A stretch of DNA of 64,000 nucleotides from assembly GCA_034440575.1 (NCBI GenBank), contig JAOTOL010001635.1, forward strand, positions 794,001 through 858,000, written 5' to 3'. Each line of letters starts with the position of its first letter. Position 1 is the first letter of the stretch. Source of the DNA: Imbricaverruca yamaguchii (lineage: Eukaryota; Arthropoda; Thecostraca; Neoverrucidae). Positions 12,992-24,267 of the stretch are shown here, in pieces. A program made the translations under genes and the position numbers. Below the pieces are notes generated by a model. It searched no databases, had not been told where the DNA came from, and saw only the letters and a program-made list of their open reading frames with translations.

Positions 12992-14166
12992 GAAACTCTC
13001 AGTATATGTATCTCGGCCTAAACCCCGAGTAGCTCAGAAGCTGAAAATGATTATCATAGATTCATATACGTCAGCAACTTTCAATCACTTTGAAACAAGC
13101 TGATGTATGCACACGAGCTTAGATGCCTATCATCTCACCGTATCCAACATTTTTTATGTGTGGGCAACAAGTGACGTTGATTGCCAATAGTTCACACTTG
13201 CCTTAACAACAACGGATATATTTCCGCCTATGGCGTCATAGCGCAGTTATATGATCAGGCATTTTCATATTTCATTTGATCAAGTCCGCAATAGATGGTC
13301 CCATCAAGCAGCGGCGCCCAAACCCACGACGTTCCTCCGTAGTCGCGAAAAAATGGATGCATTGACACCCGCCTAACCCCTCGCAGCCCCCACACGGGCG
13401 GAGGTTAATGCGCATGAAGCCAAATTACGCTAAGTTCGGAATGCCTTTGTGTAATGATTTCCCTCCCCCAAAAATAAGAAACGGTGGCATGCAACCGTCA
13501 CCCCTGCCGCATCATGGGCAAAGCAAACGAAGTGGACAGCATCAATGTGCTATTGTACATGTTGCTTCAGTACAAAATTACGTACGCTTATTGGCATATT
13601 GGCAACTTTCCTTCGTGCTCGCTTAACCTGGCCTAGGCTCACCCATGTATGATCAAGAATGTTTGCGAAAGCAGATCAGCCTAAGTAACAGGTCTTGTGA
13701 TGATGCCAGCCTGAAGAGGACGAACGAATATGCATGCAATTTACTTCATTTGGAAGCAATCCATTCAGCCAACGTGGGAAAGATGGTAAAATAGAAGACT
13801 TGACCCAATTTGTAAAGATGGGTTGAAGCGCACAGCTCCAATGGTTTCTTCTAGGACATTCGAAGGTCAACTTAGCGACTAATAAACTTCCTTTGGCATC
13901 CACAAGAACATTTTCATCTTGCGGACCAGTTCAGGAAAAGATGGAAGGAATGGCAGTATATCAGAATCAGGTTTCCTTTCACCATATGTGAAGGATATGT
14001 CTCATCACAATTATTTTTCCAGAACTTTATCATCTTGAATATTGGAGTGGGGTTCCCGCAACAACGTAATATGGTGATAATAATTTATGTTTAGGAATCT
14101 GAACGAAGTCATTCGTTGTCAGTGTGACGGATTTAACGATAAAACATTACATCCGGAAGCAATACG
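12992..14166. other. No recognisable gene
   Basis: Short open frames only; nothing recognisable. Confidence 0.5.
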
Positions 14167-14971
14167 TTAACCCTCCCCGTCATTCCGGTCAGATCCTCAC
14201 ACCCCGTCTCAGGAGGGATTCATTATATACCCCTCCAATCTCCAAACCAAACGTCGCACGAAACCGAAAGATGTCTCATTGGAAAGCGCTCGACGAGTAC
14301 GGCTCAAAACCACCCCAACATCCGACTGAGGGGGTTTATGTGGTCACGGTTGACGTCATGTATGTTCTGTGGAGTTCAATTTCGTGGGGAAAAATTAAGT
14401 GGAATCAGAATAGAAAGACGAAATTGGCATTGTGCAAAATGTTCGCCTACCCAAATATACCAATTGTTTTCATGTTGTTCAATTTTTTAGTTCAATACTT
14501 AAATACTTTTTTATGTTTCTAATAGATAAAACATACCCAGAGAAGTTGTTTCAGGTAAACGTCGCCTCATGCAAATTGCTTACTTGAGCCACAATTTTCG
14601 ATTTATGGCTCAATTGGCAAATATGCTAAACAAATATGCCATAAAAAGGCGAAAGTTCAACCATACCTCTGGTGCGTTTCGTTGCGTCCATAAAGAAAAT
14701 TAAACGCTGAAAGTGCATTCAAATATCTTTACCCGTTAAAGTGTGACGACTGGTTGAACATTTTTGGAGGTGACCTGACTTGACCTTGACTAGTTCGGCC
14801 CCGTGAATGACCCGACTTCAAAATTTCCACGCAAAATAACAACTTGATGTGGGAATAGGTATGCCGAATTTTGGCGGGCTGCCGTGCGCCGTTTTTATTT
14901 TTTTTACTATCCGCGGAAAACCTTAAGGGATGGAAAAAACACGCCTCCTCCTCTGAGACAGCGCGGGTTAA
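14167..14971 (+). mobile_element. TTAA-flanked transposon (piggyBac-like), copy 3
   Basis: Starts TTAACCCTCCCCGTC and ends GCGCGGGTTAA. It has the same internal block order as copy 1 but is more diverged, so it is probably older. Its right-hand TTAA (14968-14971) is also the left-hand TTAA of the next copy. Confidence 0.75.
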
Positions 14972-15813
14972 CCCGCGCCGTCATTCCGGTCAGATCCTCC
15001 CACCCCGTCTCGGGGGGGGCGGTTGAAGATCCCCCCTCTAAAATTCAAAGTAAGCATCGCGCGAAAACGAAAGAGGTGTCATCGGAAAGCGCTCGACGAG
15101 TAGGGTCTGGGTCCACCCCCAAAAATGTTCCCCCCAAAAGTGACGTCACCAAGGGGCTAGATTTTCACGACTTACATTATGTTTTTTTACTCTGGGGGGT
15201 TCATTTTGGGGGATATATGAAAAAAAAAAAATGTATTTGGAATGAGAAAAGGACAACGAAATCGACCAGGGGTATAATTTTTTTGCCCCCCCCCCCCCCC
15301 CCCAAGATATTTTTTTTGAAATTTCAAAATTTGGAATTTTCAAGTTGTCTTTAATTTTCCTTTTCCAATCTGTAGAGCAGACCGAGAAATGTTGTTTGAA
15401 GTCAACTTGCACTAATAAAAAATGCTTACTTTAGTCAGAATCCTGTGTTTGAACTGCAATATGGCAAATACGCAAAATTTATATGTAGTCAAAAACGAAA
15501 CAAATGAAAAATTCAACTCGTACGTTTTGTTGCATCCGTAAAGATAAGGAAACGCTGAAAGTTTCATTGAAATATCTGTATCCGTTAAAGCGTGACGACT
15601 GCTTGAACTTTTTTGGAGGTGACCTCGCTTGACCTCGACTAACTCGTTGACCCTAGATGACCTGACCTAAATTTTCTGAATAAGCATGTGAAATTGATGT
15701 GGGAAAAGGTATGCCAAATTTGGGCGCGCTGCCGCGCGCCGTTCGTCCGCTATCCGCGAAAAACCTGAGGGGAGGGGGGGCGGTTGAAGACCCCCCGAGA
15801 CGGGACGGGTTAA
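14968..15813 (+). mobile_element. TTAA-flanked transposon (piggyBac-like), copy 4
   Basis: Starts TTAACCCGCGCCGTC and ends CCCCGAGACGGGACGGGTTAA. It directly abuts copy 3 in the same orientation, sharing one TTAA. Inner ends carry a GTCTCGGGGGG / CCCCCCGAGAC inverted repeat. An internal gcgcgctgccgcgcgccg palindrome lies near 15724. Confidence 0.8.
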
Positions 15814-16204
15814 GATGTAGACCCAAAGATGTTTCAAAACGTACTTCGCTTAAATATGTATGTGGCGCACGAGGTGTTCCTACCCTCTGTTGCGCTAACG
15901 ACCAATTGCAAAGTATGTCCATAACACCTGTCGAAGCTCCTAACCTCCAATCCTCAGCCCTGTCCTATTCCACAATACTGGTGAAAAATCGGCCTAACCG
16001 AAGCGCCAATTCGTTTCTACAAACGCGTGTGCCGGCCGCCGGCCGCCCGCCGCCAGCCGAGTCGGCGGAAGCCAGCTCGGCAGCCTACCGACGACCGGCC
16101 CGTCGTGCCTTGCACCAGGCTGCAAGCATGAGTGGTGTCAAGTTGCAAACATGAGCGCGACGCGTCTGCACTGTAACTTTCGGCTTGCTCACACTTTGTC
16201 TACG
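15814..16204. other. Spacer with a GC-rich patch at 16020-16145
   Basis: The GC-rich patch could be an exon on either strand, but no cysteine module or recognisable protein is read from it. Confidence 0.4.
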
Positions 16205-16694
<490 letters not shown>

Positions 16695-16904
16695 GGAAAC
16701 CTTCGTGGTTAATTGGTCATTCCTGTCCGGCTACTTGGTCAAATGCAGCTGGACATGTGCTCAGGCAACCCCGGTGTATAAACATCACCCCTATGTACAG
16801 AATGGTGTGTAATGTTCATCCAGGCAGCACGGCACTCTCACCGGACAGAAAGTCCGTGCACTTACCTGGGGATGTAAGACGTGTTGGAGCGTACACCTGT
16901 GAAT

Positions 16905-17850
16905 ACGGGAGTGTGTGGTGCAGGATGAGGTAGGGTACCAGTGTGTGGGGCAGGACGAGGTAGGGTACCAGTGTGTGGGGAAGGGTGTGGTAGGGTACCA
17001 GTGTGTGGTGCAGGGTGTGGTAGGGTGCCAGTGTGTGGGGCAGGGTGCGGTAGGGTACCAGTGTGTGGTGCAGGACGAGGTAGGGTACCAGTGTGTGGGG
17101 CAGGGTGTGGTAGGGTACCAGTGTGTGGTGCAGGACGAGGTAGGGTACCAGTGTGTGGGGCAGAGTGTGGTAGGCCATCAGTGTGTGATACAGGGTGGCA
17201 TATTAGTATGTGATGCAGGAAGTGGCAGGATACCATCGTATGGGCATGATGTGGTAGGGTACCAGTGTGTGGTACAAGATGTAATAGGATACCAGTGCAT
17301 TGTGCAATAAATAGTAGGGTACCAGTGTGTGTGGTGCAAGTTTTGGTACCAGTATATAGGGCAGGAGGTGGTATGTGATGCAGGGAGTGGTATGGTACCA
17401 GTGCATGGTACAGGGCGTAGTAGGGTACCAGTGTGTGGGGTACAGTGGGCGTGGGGTACCAGTGTGTGGCAGGGTACCAGTGCATGGTACAGTGTGTGGC
17501 AGGGCGTAGTAGGGTACCAGTGTGTGGCGCAGTAGAGGTACCTGTGGCGCATGGGGGTACCAGTGCATGGTACAGGGCGTAGTAGGGTACCAGTGTGTGG
17601 CGCAGTGGCAGGGTACCAGTGCGTGGTGCGGGCAGTTTGGGTACCAGTGCGTAGTAGGGCAGGGTACCAGTGATGGGTACCAGTGTGTGGCGCAGTGGCA
17701 GGGTACCAGTGCATGGTACAGGGCGTAGTAGGGTACCAGTGTGTGGCGCAGTGGCAGGGTACCAGTGCATGGTACAGGGCGTAGTAGGGTACCAGTGTGT
17801 GGCGCAGTGGCAGGGTACCAGTGCATGAGGCAGGAAATGGCAGGGCATCA
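16905..17850. repeat. 30-bp GGTACC minisatellite and longer derived units
   Basis: From 16905 to 17190 the unit is 30 bp, with a GGTACC site in nearly every unit (tagggtaccagtgtgtgggg). From 17215 it becomes irregular, alternating '...cagtgcatggtacagggc' and '...cagtgtgtggcgcagtgg' half-units. On the minus strand 30 bp would read as a 10-residue unit (GTLPRPAPHT), but no splice or protein evidence shows it is translated. It follows the donor-like GTGGGT after 17882, so I read it as intron. Confidence 0.85.
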
Positions 17851-17881
17851 GTGTGGGCGCACGAGGTGGCCGAGCACCCAC

Positions 17882-18006
17882 CCGGCAGCTGGATGCGTGG
17901 TGGACGCAGCGACCTTGGCCGAGGCAGAAGGTGGTTCCGGCGGGACAGGGCCGGGTCGAGCCGCCGCCGCGCGCCGCCGCCGTCGCCGCCGCCGCCGTCG
18001 CCGCCG

Positions 18007-18040
<34 letters not shown>

Positions 18041-18108
18041 AGCCCCGCTTGGCGGACACGCAGCCTCCGGTCGTCATGCAGTACACTGAGCCGGGCCCGC
18101 ACGTGCTC
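17882..18108 (-). CDS. Cysteine-module protein exon with Gly/Ala tract, frame broken in (CGG)n
   Basis: Acceptor gacgtcag lies just before 18108 and a donor-like gtgggt just after 17882. The exon reads STCGPGSVYCMTTGGCVSAKRGC, then a poly-Gly tract from (GGC)n. The second module, CPAGTTFCLGQGRC-VHHASS-C, is present in full but one frame over: the two modules differ by 94 bases (3n+1), so the (CGG)n tract between them carries a net 1-base (mod 3) slip. Joined to the exon ending at 18582, the split codon tg|g gives Trp with phases matching. Same module family as 1-1458. Either a sequencing or assembly slip in the triplet run, or a decayed allele. Confidence 0.5.
17960..18040. repeat. (CCG)n trinucleotide tract
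   Basis: Nearly pure CCG/GTC triplets within the cysteine exon, read as Gly (with Asp) on the minus strand in the frame of the first module and as Ala in the frame of the second. Confidence 0.9.
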
Positions 18109-18182
18109 CTGACGTCACAACAGTCGGCGGAGGTGTGTTACCCCGACCACCGCGGTCACAACCGCCAGCTGGTCGGACGGGC

Positions 18183-18355
18183 GTCACTGGGACGGCAGAT
18201 GTTGGGCCTACACACAGCCGCACTCTCTGACGTTTGCAGATGATTTGAAATGGTAATCTAACCAGGCAGGTGGCACTGGGACGGCAGACGCTATGCCTAC
18301 ACACAGCTACACTCTCTAATGTTTGCACATATTGTGAAATGGTAATATGGCAGGC
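18183..18355. repeat. ~85-bp tandem duplication
   Basis: Two copies of a unit containing cactgggacggcaga, cctacacacagc and gaaatggtaat, in the intron between the 18108 and 18582 exon ends. Confidence 0.75.
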
Positions 18356-18581
18356 TATGGCGGAAGTTTTAAGAGGACAGTTATCACCTGCAGAATTCCG
18401 GAGTCTTCATGTGTGGAAATAATCAACTGTGCTGTGTTGTTGGGCTTTACGAGATGGACGTCCACCGGCTGTATGCATAGCGATTCGTGGAGCACATCTA
18501 CGCTCGACAATGTGTCCGATATCAAACGTTCGACCATCATGCTTGCGGGTTTTGTGTAGCGTCGCACACGAGCGTTCTCAC

Positions 18582-19612
18582 CAGGCGCCCGGCTCGACAG
18601 TGGTGGGTGGGGTGCGAGCGCACCGACCAGCCGGTCGGCAGCGCTGCTCCGACATGCAGAACGCGGTGCCGGGCTCGGCGCAGACCAGCTGCTCCGCGCT
18701 GTGACCTGGTCTGCAGCCGGACGGCGGCGTGCAGCGGCCCTGCGACGCGCAGTACACCTGCCTGTCGGCATACAGACAGCGGTCCTGTGACGCGCAGTAC
18801 ACCTGCCTGTCGGCATACAGACAGCGACCTGTGACGGAATACAGACAGCGGTCCTGTGACGCGCAGTACACCTGCCTGGCGGCATACAGACAGCGGCCTG
18901 TGACGGAATACAGACAGCGGCCCTGTGACGCGCAGTACACCTGCCTGTCGGCATACAGACAGCGGTCCTGTGACGCGCAGTACACCTGCCTGTCGGCATA
19001 CAGACAGCGGCCTGTGACGGAATACAGACAGCGGTCCTGTGACGCGCAGTACACCTGCCTGTCGGCATACAGACAGCGGTCCTGTGACGCGCAGTACACC
19101 TGCCTGTCGGCATACAGACAGCGGCCTGTGACGGAATACAGACAGCGGTCCTGTGACGCGCAGTACACCTGCCTGGCGGCATACAGACAGCGGTCCTGTG
19201 ACGCGCAGTACACCTGCCTGTCGGCATACAAACAGCGGCCTGTGACGGAATACAGACAGCGGTCCTGTGACGCGCAGTACACCTGCCTGGCGGCATACAG
19301 ACAGCGGTCCTGTGACGCGCAGTACACCTGCCTGTCGGCATACAGACAGCGGCCCTGTGACGGTATACAGAAGCGGTCCTGTGACGCGCAGTACACCTGC
19401 CTGTCGGCATACAGACAGCGGCCTGTGACGGAATACAGACAGCGGTCCTGTGACGCGCAGTACACCTGCCTGGCGGCATACAGACAGCGGTCCTGTGACG
19501 CGCAGTACACCTGCCTGGCGGCATACAGACAGCGGTCCTGTGACGCGCAGTACACCTGCCTGGCGGCATACAGACAGCGGCCTGTGACGGCATACAGACA
19601 GCGGCATGTGAC
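18582..19612 (-). CDS. Cysteine-module protein exon, largely a coding minisatellite
   Basis: The minus frame is open throughout. It reads repeated CLYADRQVYCASQDR (15 residues) and CLYSVTGR (8 residues), then leaves the array as CTPPSGC and CAEPGTAFCMSEQRCRPAGRC before a donor (cctg|gtgaga) at 18581/18582. The terminal modules match the C-x6/7-C-x5-C-x5-C plan of the other exons. The repeat unit looks like an expanded half-module (QVYCASQDRC against QVFCMRTGSC). The 5' boundary near 19612 is uncertain: no clean acceptor was seen. All six frames are open or nearly so in the array, so openness alone proves little; the cysteine frame is chosen because it is the one continuous with the flanking modules. 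Confidence 0.5.
18729..19612. repeat. Composite 45-bp + 24-bp minisatellite
   Basis: Fifteen copies of a 45-bp unit (core gcgcagtacacctgcc) are interspersed with about eight 24-bp units (cctgtgacggaatacagaca). Both lengths are multiples of three. One 24-bp unit near 19350-19372 has a 1-base insertion and a 1-base deletion that cancel, so the frame returns. Confidence 0.95.
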
Positions 19613-19616
19613 ATTT

Positions 19617-19885
19617 TTCACATATGTGATGCCTCTTATATGTATGATTCCTGTTGCATATGTAAGTACTCTGACATGTCTGACATGCGTGGTGTCTGTC
19701 ACATGCCAGGCATGTGTGATTCCTTTGACATGCCTAACATGCGTGGTACCTCTGATATGACTGACATGTATGATTCATCTGACATGCGTGATACCACTGA
19801 CATGTGTGATGCTTCTGACATGTCTGACGTGCGTGGTGCGTCTGACATGCCTGACATGTGCGACCATTCTGACACGTTTGGTATC
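19617..19885. repeat. Degenerate 15-bp minisatellite
   Basis: Recurring tctgacatgcgtgat-type units (gacatg every ~15 or 30 bases) abutting the 45/24-bp array. No coding assignment. Confidence 0.8.
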
Positions 19886-20216
19886 TCCGACACTGAGACG
19901 GCTTACTGCGCCCATTGCGCGCACGATGACCAAGTTATATTGAGGGCCGTGGCACGACCAAAACCGACGACCTGAATCACTGAGGTGGCATGAGATAACT
20001 TGACGTCACGCCTATGACAGCCTCCTTCAGCAGCGGGTGCAGATTGAAGACGTTACCGGCACCTTTACCTTTCCGTCACCAAACGCGACCAAGTGAGTGC
20101 GAGATCAGTCACGTCACCTTCTGTTTACAAATAACTGGACATCATTATTTGCGTGCGATGTACGGAAATATTTTGAAATATTCACCGGGCGACTTCAGGT
20201 ACTTTGTGATACTTAC

Positions 20217-20302
20217 GACTGCGGACATGACTGAGGACTGACGTCGGCAGGCGAGGCGCACATCTGGCGCGACACGCACTTCCCCTGCGCCGCGCACAGC
20301 AC
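20217..20302 (-). CDS. Cysteine-module protein, small upstream exon
   Basis: Between acceptor cctgcag (rc of 20303-20309) and strong donor GTAAGT (rc of 20211-20216), the minus strand reads VLCAAQGKCVSRQMC then ASPADVSPQSC. This is C-x5-C-x5-C, the last three cysteines of the module found at 18 kb and 1 kb. Only this frame has the spaced cysteines. Exon length 86 bases, starting in phase 0 and ending with two extra bases. Confidence 0.5.
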
Positions 20303-20520
20303 CTGCAGGCACGGTCACTGACGTCACAACACCTGCAGACACAGTCACTGACGTGACAACACCTGCAGACACAGTCACTGACGTCACAACACCTGCAGAC
20401 ACGGTCACTGACGTCATAACAACACCTGCAGGCACGGTCACTGACGTCACAACACCTGCAGACACGGTCACTGACGTCATAACAACACCTGGAGGCACGG
20501 TCACTGACGTCACACGGGTG
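20303..20520. repeat. 30/33-bp minisatellite carrying a consensus CRE in most units
   Basis: About seven units of acacctgcagacacagtcac + TGACGTCAca. Six retain the full palindrome TGACGTCA; one has tgacgtga. Two units have a 3-base insertion (taacaacacc). The array begins exactly at the acceptor of the adjacent minus-strand exon, and each unit repeats that acceptor-like cctgcag|gtg. Confidence 0.9.
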
Positions 20521-20970
20521 ATGGTTGCCAACGCCACGCGGGCGACTCGGAAGCGGATCCGGGATTTCTCCTGGGCGAGGGGCACTCGTCTGGAGCGCCC
20601 CTGTCGTTTCTTCGGAGGGGAGCCACTGCAAGATCACCTAGAGGGACGCCTTTGGCTGAGTCCGCCTAGCGAAGGGGTGTTGCACTCGAGCCTTCCTGGG
20701 GGGCTGCTCCCGGCTGGTGGTGGGGCATCGCCTTCCATGGGGGCGAGGCGCATGCCCCCACCCCCCACTGTCATCCCACCCCACCCTGTATTCGCCTTTG
20801 CGGTGTCTGCTCACAAATGACTCGGGTGCTGCATATGTGTGGAAGATTATATTAAGTACAACTTCTTTGCATGTATTTCAGTCTTAGAGAATAAGATAGA
20901 CGTGTGCACGTCATTGGAATCACTCCGCTATTGCTTGCTCCCATAGGCAATCATAAATCGGTTATTCGTA
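20521..20970. other. GC-rich spacer, no recognisable gene
   Basis: Open on the plus strand to 20820, but with no motif and no similarity recognised. Confidence 0.4.
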
Positions 20971-20973
20971 AAT

Positions 20974-21122
20974 TGTTTAATACAACGAAGAATGGCTCTT
21001 AAGTGCTCCTCGGTTTTAGACATTGCGTGAGACGAAATGTACGACCCTTATGAGACGCTACTTTTGATGTAAACTCAGCACCTCCTGGTATATTGATGGT
21101 CGTACATTTCGTCTCACGCAAT
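20974..21122 (-). mobile_element. Internally deleted Penelope-like repeat with fold-back arms
   Basis: Reading minus, it matches the repeat at 38653-38925 on both flanks (including ccaggaggtgctgagttt, atcaaaagtagcgt and gtctaaaac-aggagcac-agagccattct). It lacks the middle part that carries the hammerhead core there. Two perfect 23-base arms, ATTGCGTGAGACGAAATGTACGA at 21022-21044 and its complement at 21100-21122, make it a hairpin. Confidence 0.65.
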
Positions 21123-22470
21123 ATTCGTAAATTAGTAAGACCCTGGCCATCCTGCTGTGAGCTAGGCCGAGGTCATAGGGTCATGTGTGGCAATAAATTG
21201 AATGAAACTCATTGCATGTATGGCATCCTGGGAACAAAAATCAGCCTAGCTACCATCCCTGTATCAAAAATGGTGACACCCAATGATGAAACCAGTAACT
21301 ATCCTCCTTGATGACATCAATTGAGCATGCACAACCGCAGCTTAATTAGGACCAGCTACTGATGTGTGCGTCTATAATTAACTTCTTTGAACCTGTGGCG
21401 GTGAGAGAATACTAGAGCTGCGAAGTGCTCAACTCTGGGGCGCGGCGTCGACGATCGTACCGGCAAATTGCACAATGATTAACGTCATATTGGTAGCAAG
21501 CTCACCCTCTGCCGGACTGACCAACACAAGGAACTACGAACGAATTCGGCATAAAAGGCTGGAACTTGCCCTGCCCTGCACGAATGGTAATATACACCTC
21601 ATGAGTACTCAATGTCAACATTTCTTGGCTGTGTAGCCTCATGTCATGCCCATTCGGTGGACGCAAATACACTGGATGATTAGCTTTGAGCACTGGGTCG
21701 CAGTGGCTTGTTTTGTAAACTTTTGGGATAGTTCTAGCTGAAGCATCATTCTTTTGAGTCATCCCAATATATATTTGAGCCATCCGAATGGATTTAAGAA
21801 AAAGAAGGCATGTACCGTAGGAGCACAAAAGCCCAGGGGGTGCAACGAGGATTATGTGACGGGATAATTATTATATTTTAGACGCCCCAGCCTACACCCA
21901 AAATTAAACAGTTCCCGGATTGCGACCATTATTTTCCGGCGTGCGCATTAAAAAATGTTATTTTGTAACGTGATACTACAAATGCAATCGTCGGGGCGTT
22001 CAGAGCGGGTTGGAGGATCCAACGTTTTCAATGTTTCCGGTTAGTATTTTTCAGAGGGACCATTTGTACAACGATAGATATCGACGATTACATTTTCCTG
22101 TGGAGAAAGTCCAATGTAGCGTGATCTTTTCTACGACACAGGATTTCAACTACTTCTCCCCTCCTGTTCGATGTTTTTATCTAGCTTTTATCTTTCGTTC
22201 TTCGGACTATCTTTAGTTCTTAGAATTTAGATGAGTACATCGGCTTCAATAACACAAACCAGCACCGAAACGAGCAAAAAAAAAGTATTGGAAGAGTGAA
22301 TTACTGCCAAGTCGCTGGAAGCCGACATCAACACATATGATTGCGTAACTGCCAACCCTGATCAGAATTTCTTAGCTATACAATCCAGGTTACACAATTA
22401 AAATTACAGTGTAATCGATTATGACGGAAACGATGACCAGTCTCAGTTATCGTGTACTACGCTATGTCAA
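21123..22470. other. No recognisable gene
   Basis: Short open frames only; nothing recognisable. Confidence 0.5.
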
Positions 22471-22610
22471 ATAACACCTGCAGTGTACGTTGGGCAAGGC
22501 GTGCCACGCTATGCCAAAGAGCACCTACCGTGTACGGTGGACATTGCGTGCCACGCTACTCCCAGGAACACCTACCGTGTGCGGTGGGCACTGCGTGCCG
22601 TCCCGTGTTG
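22470..22610. repeat. 47-bp tandem repeat, 3 units
   Basis: Units start cacctaccgtgtacggtgg and contain gcgtgccacgct; the third is cut short. Confidence 0.8.
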
Positions 22611-22796
22611 AAGCGAGTACCGAGCTCTTCAAGAACACCATCAGCAGCAGCAGCGCTGGAACAAGTCAACGCTCGGGTCACTGGTGTAATATCAATGTTT
22701 AATGCATATATGAACACGCACCACGCAACGGAGCCGATCCGACCTCACCGTGCCGTCAAATAAGCCCAGCATAAGGATTATGAGCCGTTAACGTAA

Positions 22797-23310
22797 TGTC
22801 GGTCCTGGCTCGTACGTCCACAGCTCACAATCATGGATCATAGCTCAAGGCCCATATGTCCATGGTCGATAGTTCAGGGTCCACGTGCTCATAGTCTATA
22901 GGCCAGAGGTCGCATGTGCAGGGTCCATAGTCCAGGTTTCACATGTTCAGGGTGTTTGTTTGTTTGTTTATTGGTTGGTTCACGACACACTTTATGCACA
23001 TTAACGGCTAATGGCGCCGCCCGCACTGTTTCGCCGGTGGGCCGCGGGATTGGTAAATGTCCTGAGTGGCGCTAGAGTCGAACCGGGGCCTTTGGTACCC
23101 TAGCCCGACACCTTAACCACTGGCCATCCCGCCCCATGTTCGGTGCAAAGTGAATGGTTCGCATGTCCAGGTCCACAGTCCAGGGCCCCAATGTCCGGGG
23201 CCCATCGCCCAGGATTCACATGTTTATGGTCCATAGGCAGAGGTTCACATGTCTATAGCCAGTGTACACGGGCTCACATGTTCGTGGTACATATGGCCAG
23301 ATATTGTGTT
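22797..23310. repeat. Degenerate minisatellite split by a SINE
   Basis: Irregular ~20-30 bp units of the type 'cacatgttcagggtccatagtc' run from ~22797 to 22952 and resume at 23136. The interruption is exactly the SINE. Confidence 0.7.
22953..23135 (-). mobile_element. tRNA-derived SINE, family A
   Basis: Reverse complement of the copy at 27315. It has a tRNA-like head with A-box-type ggccagtggttaaggtgtcggg and B-box-type ggttcgactct, a body with ggcccaccggcgaaacag and ggcgccattagcc, then tgaaccaaccaataaacaaacaaac tail. Flanked by catgttcag / catgttcgg, a probable 9-base target-site duplication. Confidence 0.85.
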
Positions 23311-23527
23311 CGAACAGAGTTAATAAGATAGTCAAACAGAGTGTTCACGTGTCCCGAGTTATCTTATATCCATATTACGGAGTCCCTGATGGTGTGGCTG
23401 GCACAACGGAGTTGAATGCGCAGAAGTGGACTGGAACTGCAAGTACTAGTTTCTTTGAACAGCAGCTGGGAATACTTCAATAGACATACTTTGATGGAAA
23501 CGAATGACATTAATTGTTTCAAGACAA

Positions 23528-23585
23528 TTGATTGATTATTTGGGCTTAAGGGCGCGCCGACTACAAGGTCATTTAGCGCCCATTG
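23528..23585 (-). mobile_element. Ultra-short hairpin retroposon, 58 bp
   Basis: On the minus strand: gggcgctaaatgacc, ttgta, gtcggcgcgcccttaagccc, aaataatcaatcaa. Flanked by ttgtttcaagacaa (23514-23527) and ttgtctcaagacaa (23586-23599), a 14-base target-site duplication with one mismatch. Confidence 0.8.
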
Positions 23586-23599
23586 TTGTCTCAAGACAA

Positions 23600-24265
23600 G
23601 CTTTGAGTGAAAAAGGTGCACGGAGGATATCATGAAGATCAATGCAAAGGTAGCACGGTCTCGAAGGTGTGGCGGCCTATTTGGGGTTCGGTATGATCGG
23701 GCTGCTGATTGGACAATCACTATTCGGAGGCACTCGAGAGCCGAGTGCAGACTCGGTCCGGCTTGGCCATCACTTGTGATCATAGCTCCGGCTTTTTCCA
23801 CAAGCTTTCAAGAGAATGCAGTTGTGGTCGGCATTCAATGTCCGGCAACCACTTGAACCAAAACATCGCTGCAATCTGGTAATTTATCTGCGACAATGTA
23901 ACAACGATTCAGCTTATTTTGTTAAGCACAGGTACTAGTTCCATGAACCAAATTATAACTGAATATCACCAAGCAGATGATCAATGACTAGTTAGTTACT
24001 TATTGGAGTTTAAGAACGCATCGACTGCACTGATAATATATAAGCCCCTATTAGCCCGTCAGCTGTGCAAAACTATCCTATAGGAAGTTAGTAGAAACGA
24101 TGGTGACAAAATGTTCAATCAATCAGCGCTATCAGGAATATTTTCGTATCCCTGGAAACGTTCAGCATCATTGTAATGTTAAAAAAGACCGACAAAAAGA
24201 ACCCATCAAACTACCGCTCTGCTTTACTGCTCCAACGTTTTGGCAAAGGTATCGAATGGTGTCAT
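23600..24265. other. No recognisable gene; possible diverged hairpin retroposon near 24000-24050
   Basis: tattggagtttaagaacgcatcgactgca resembles the hairpin-retroposon core but has no clear ends or target-site duplication. Confidence 0.3.
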
Positions 24266-24267
24266 GT

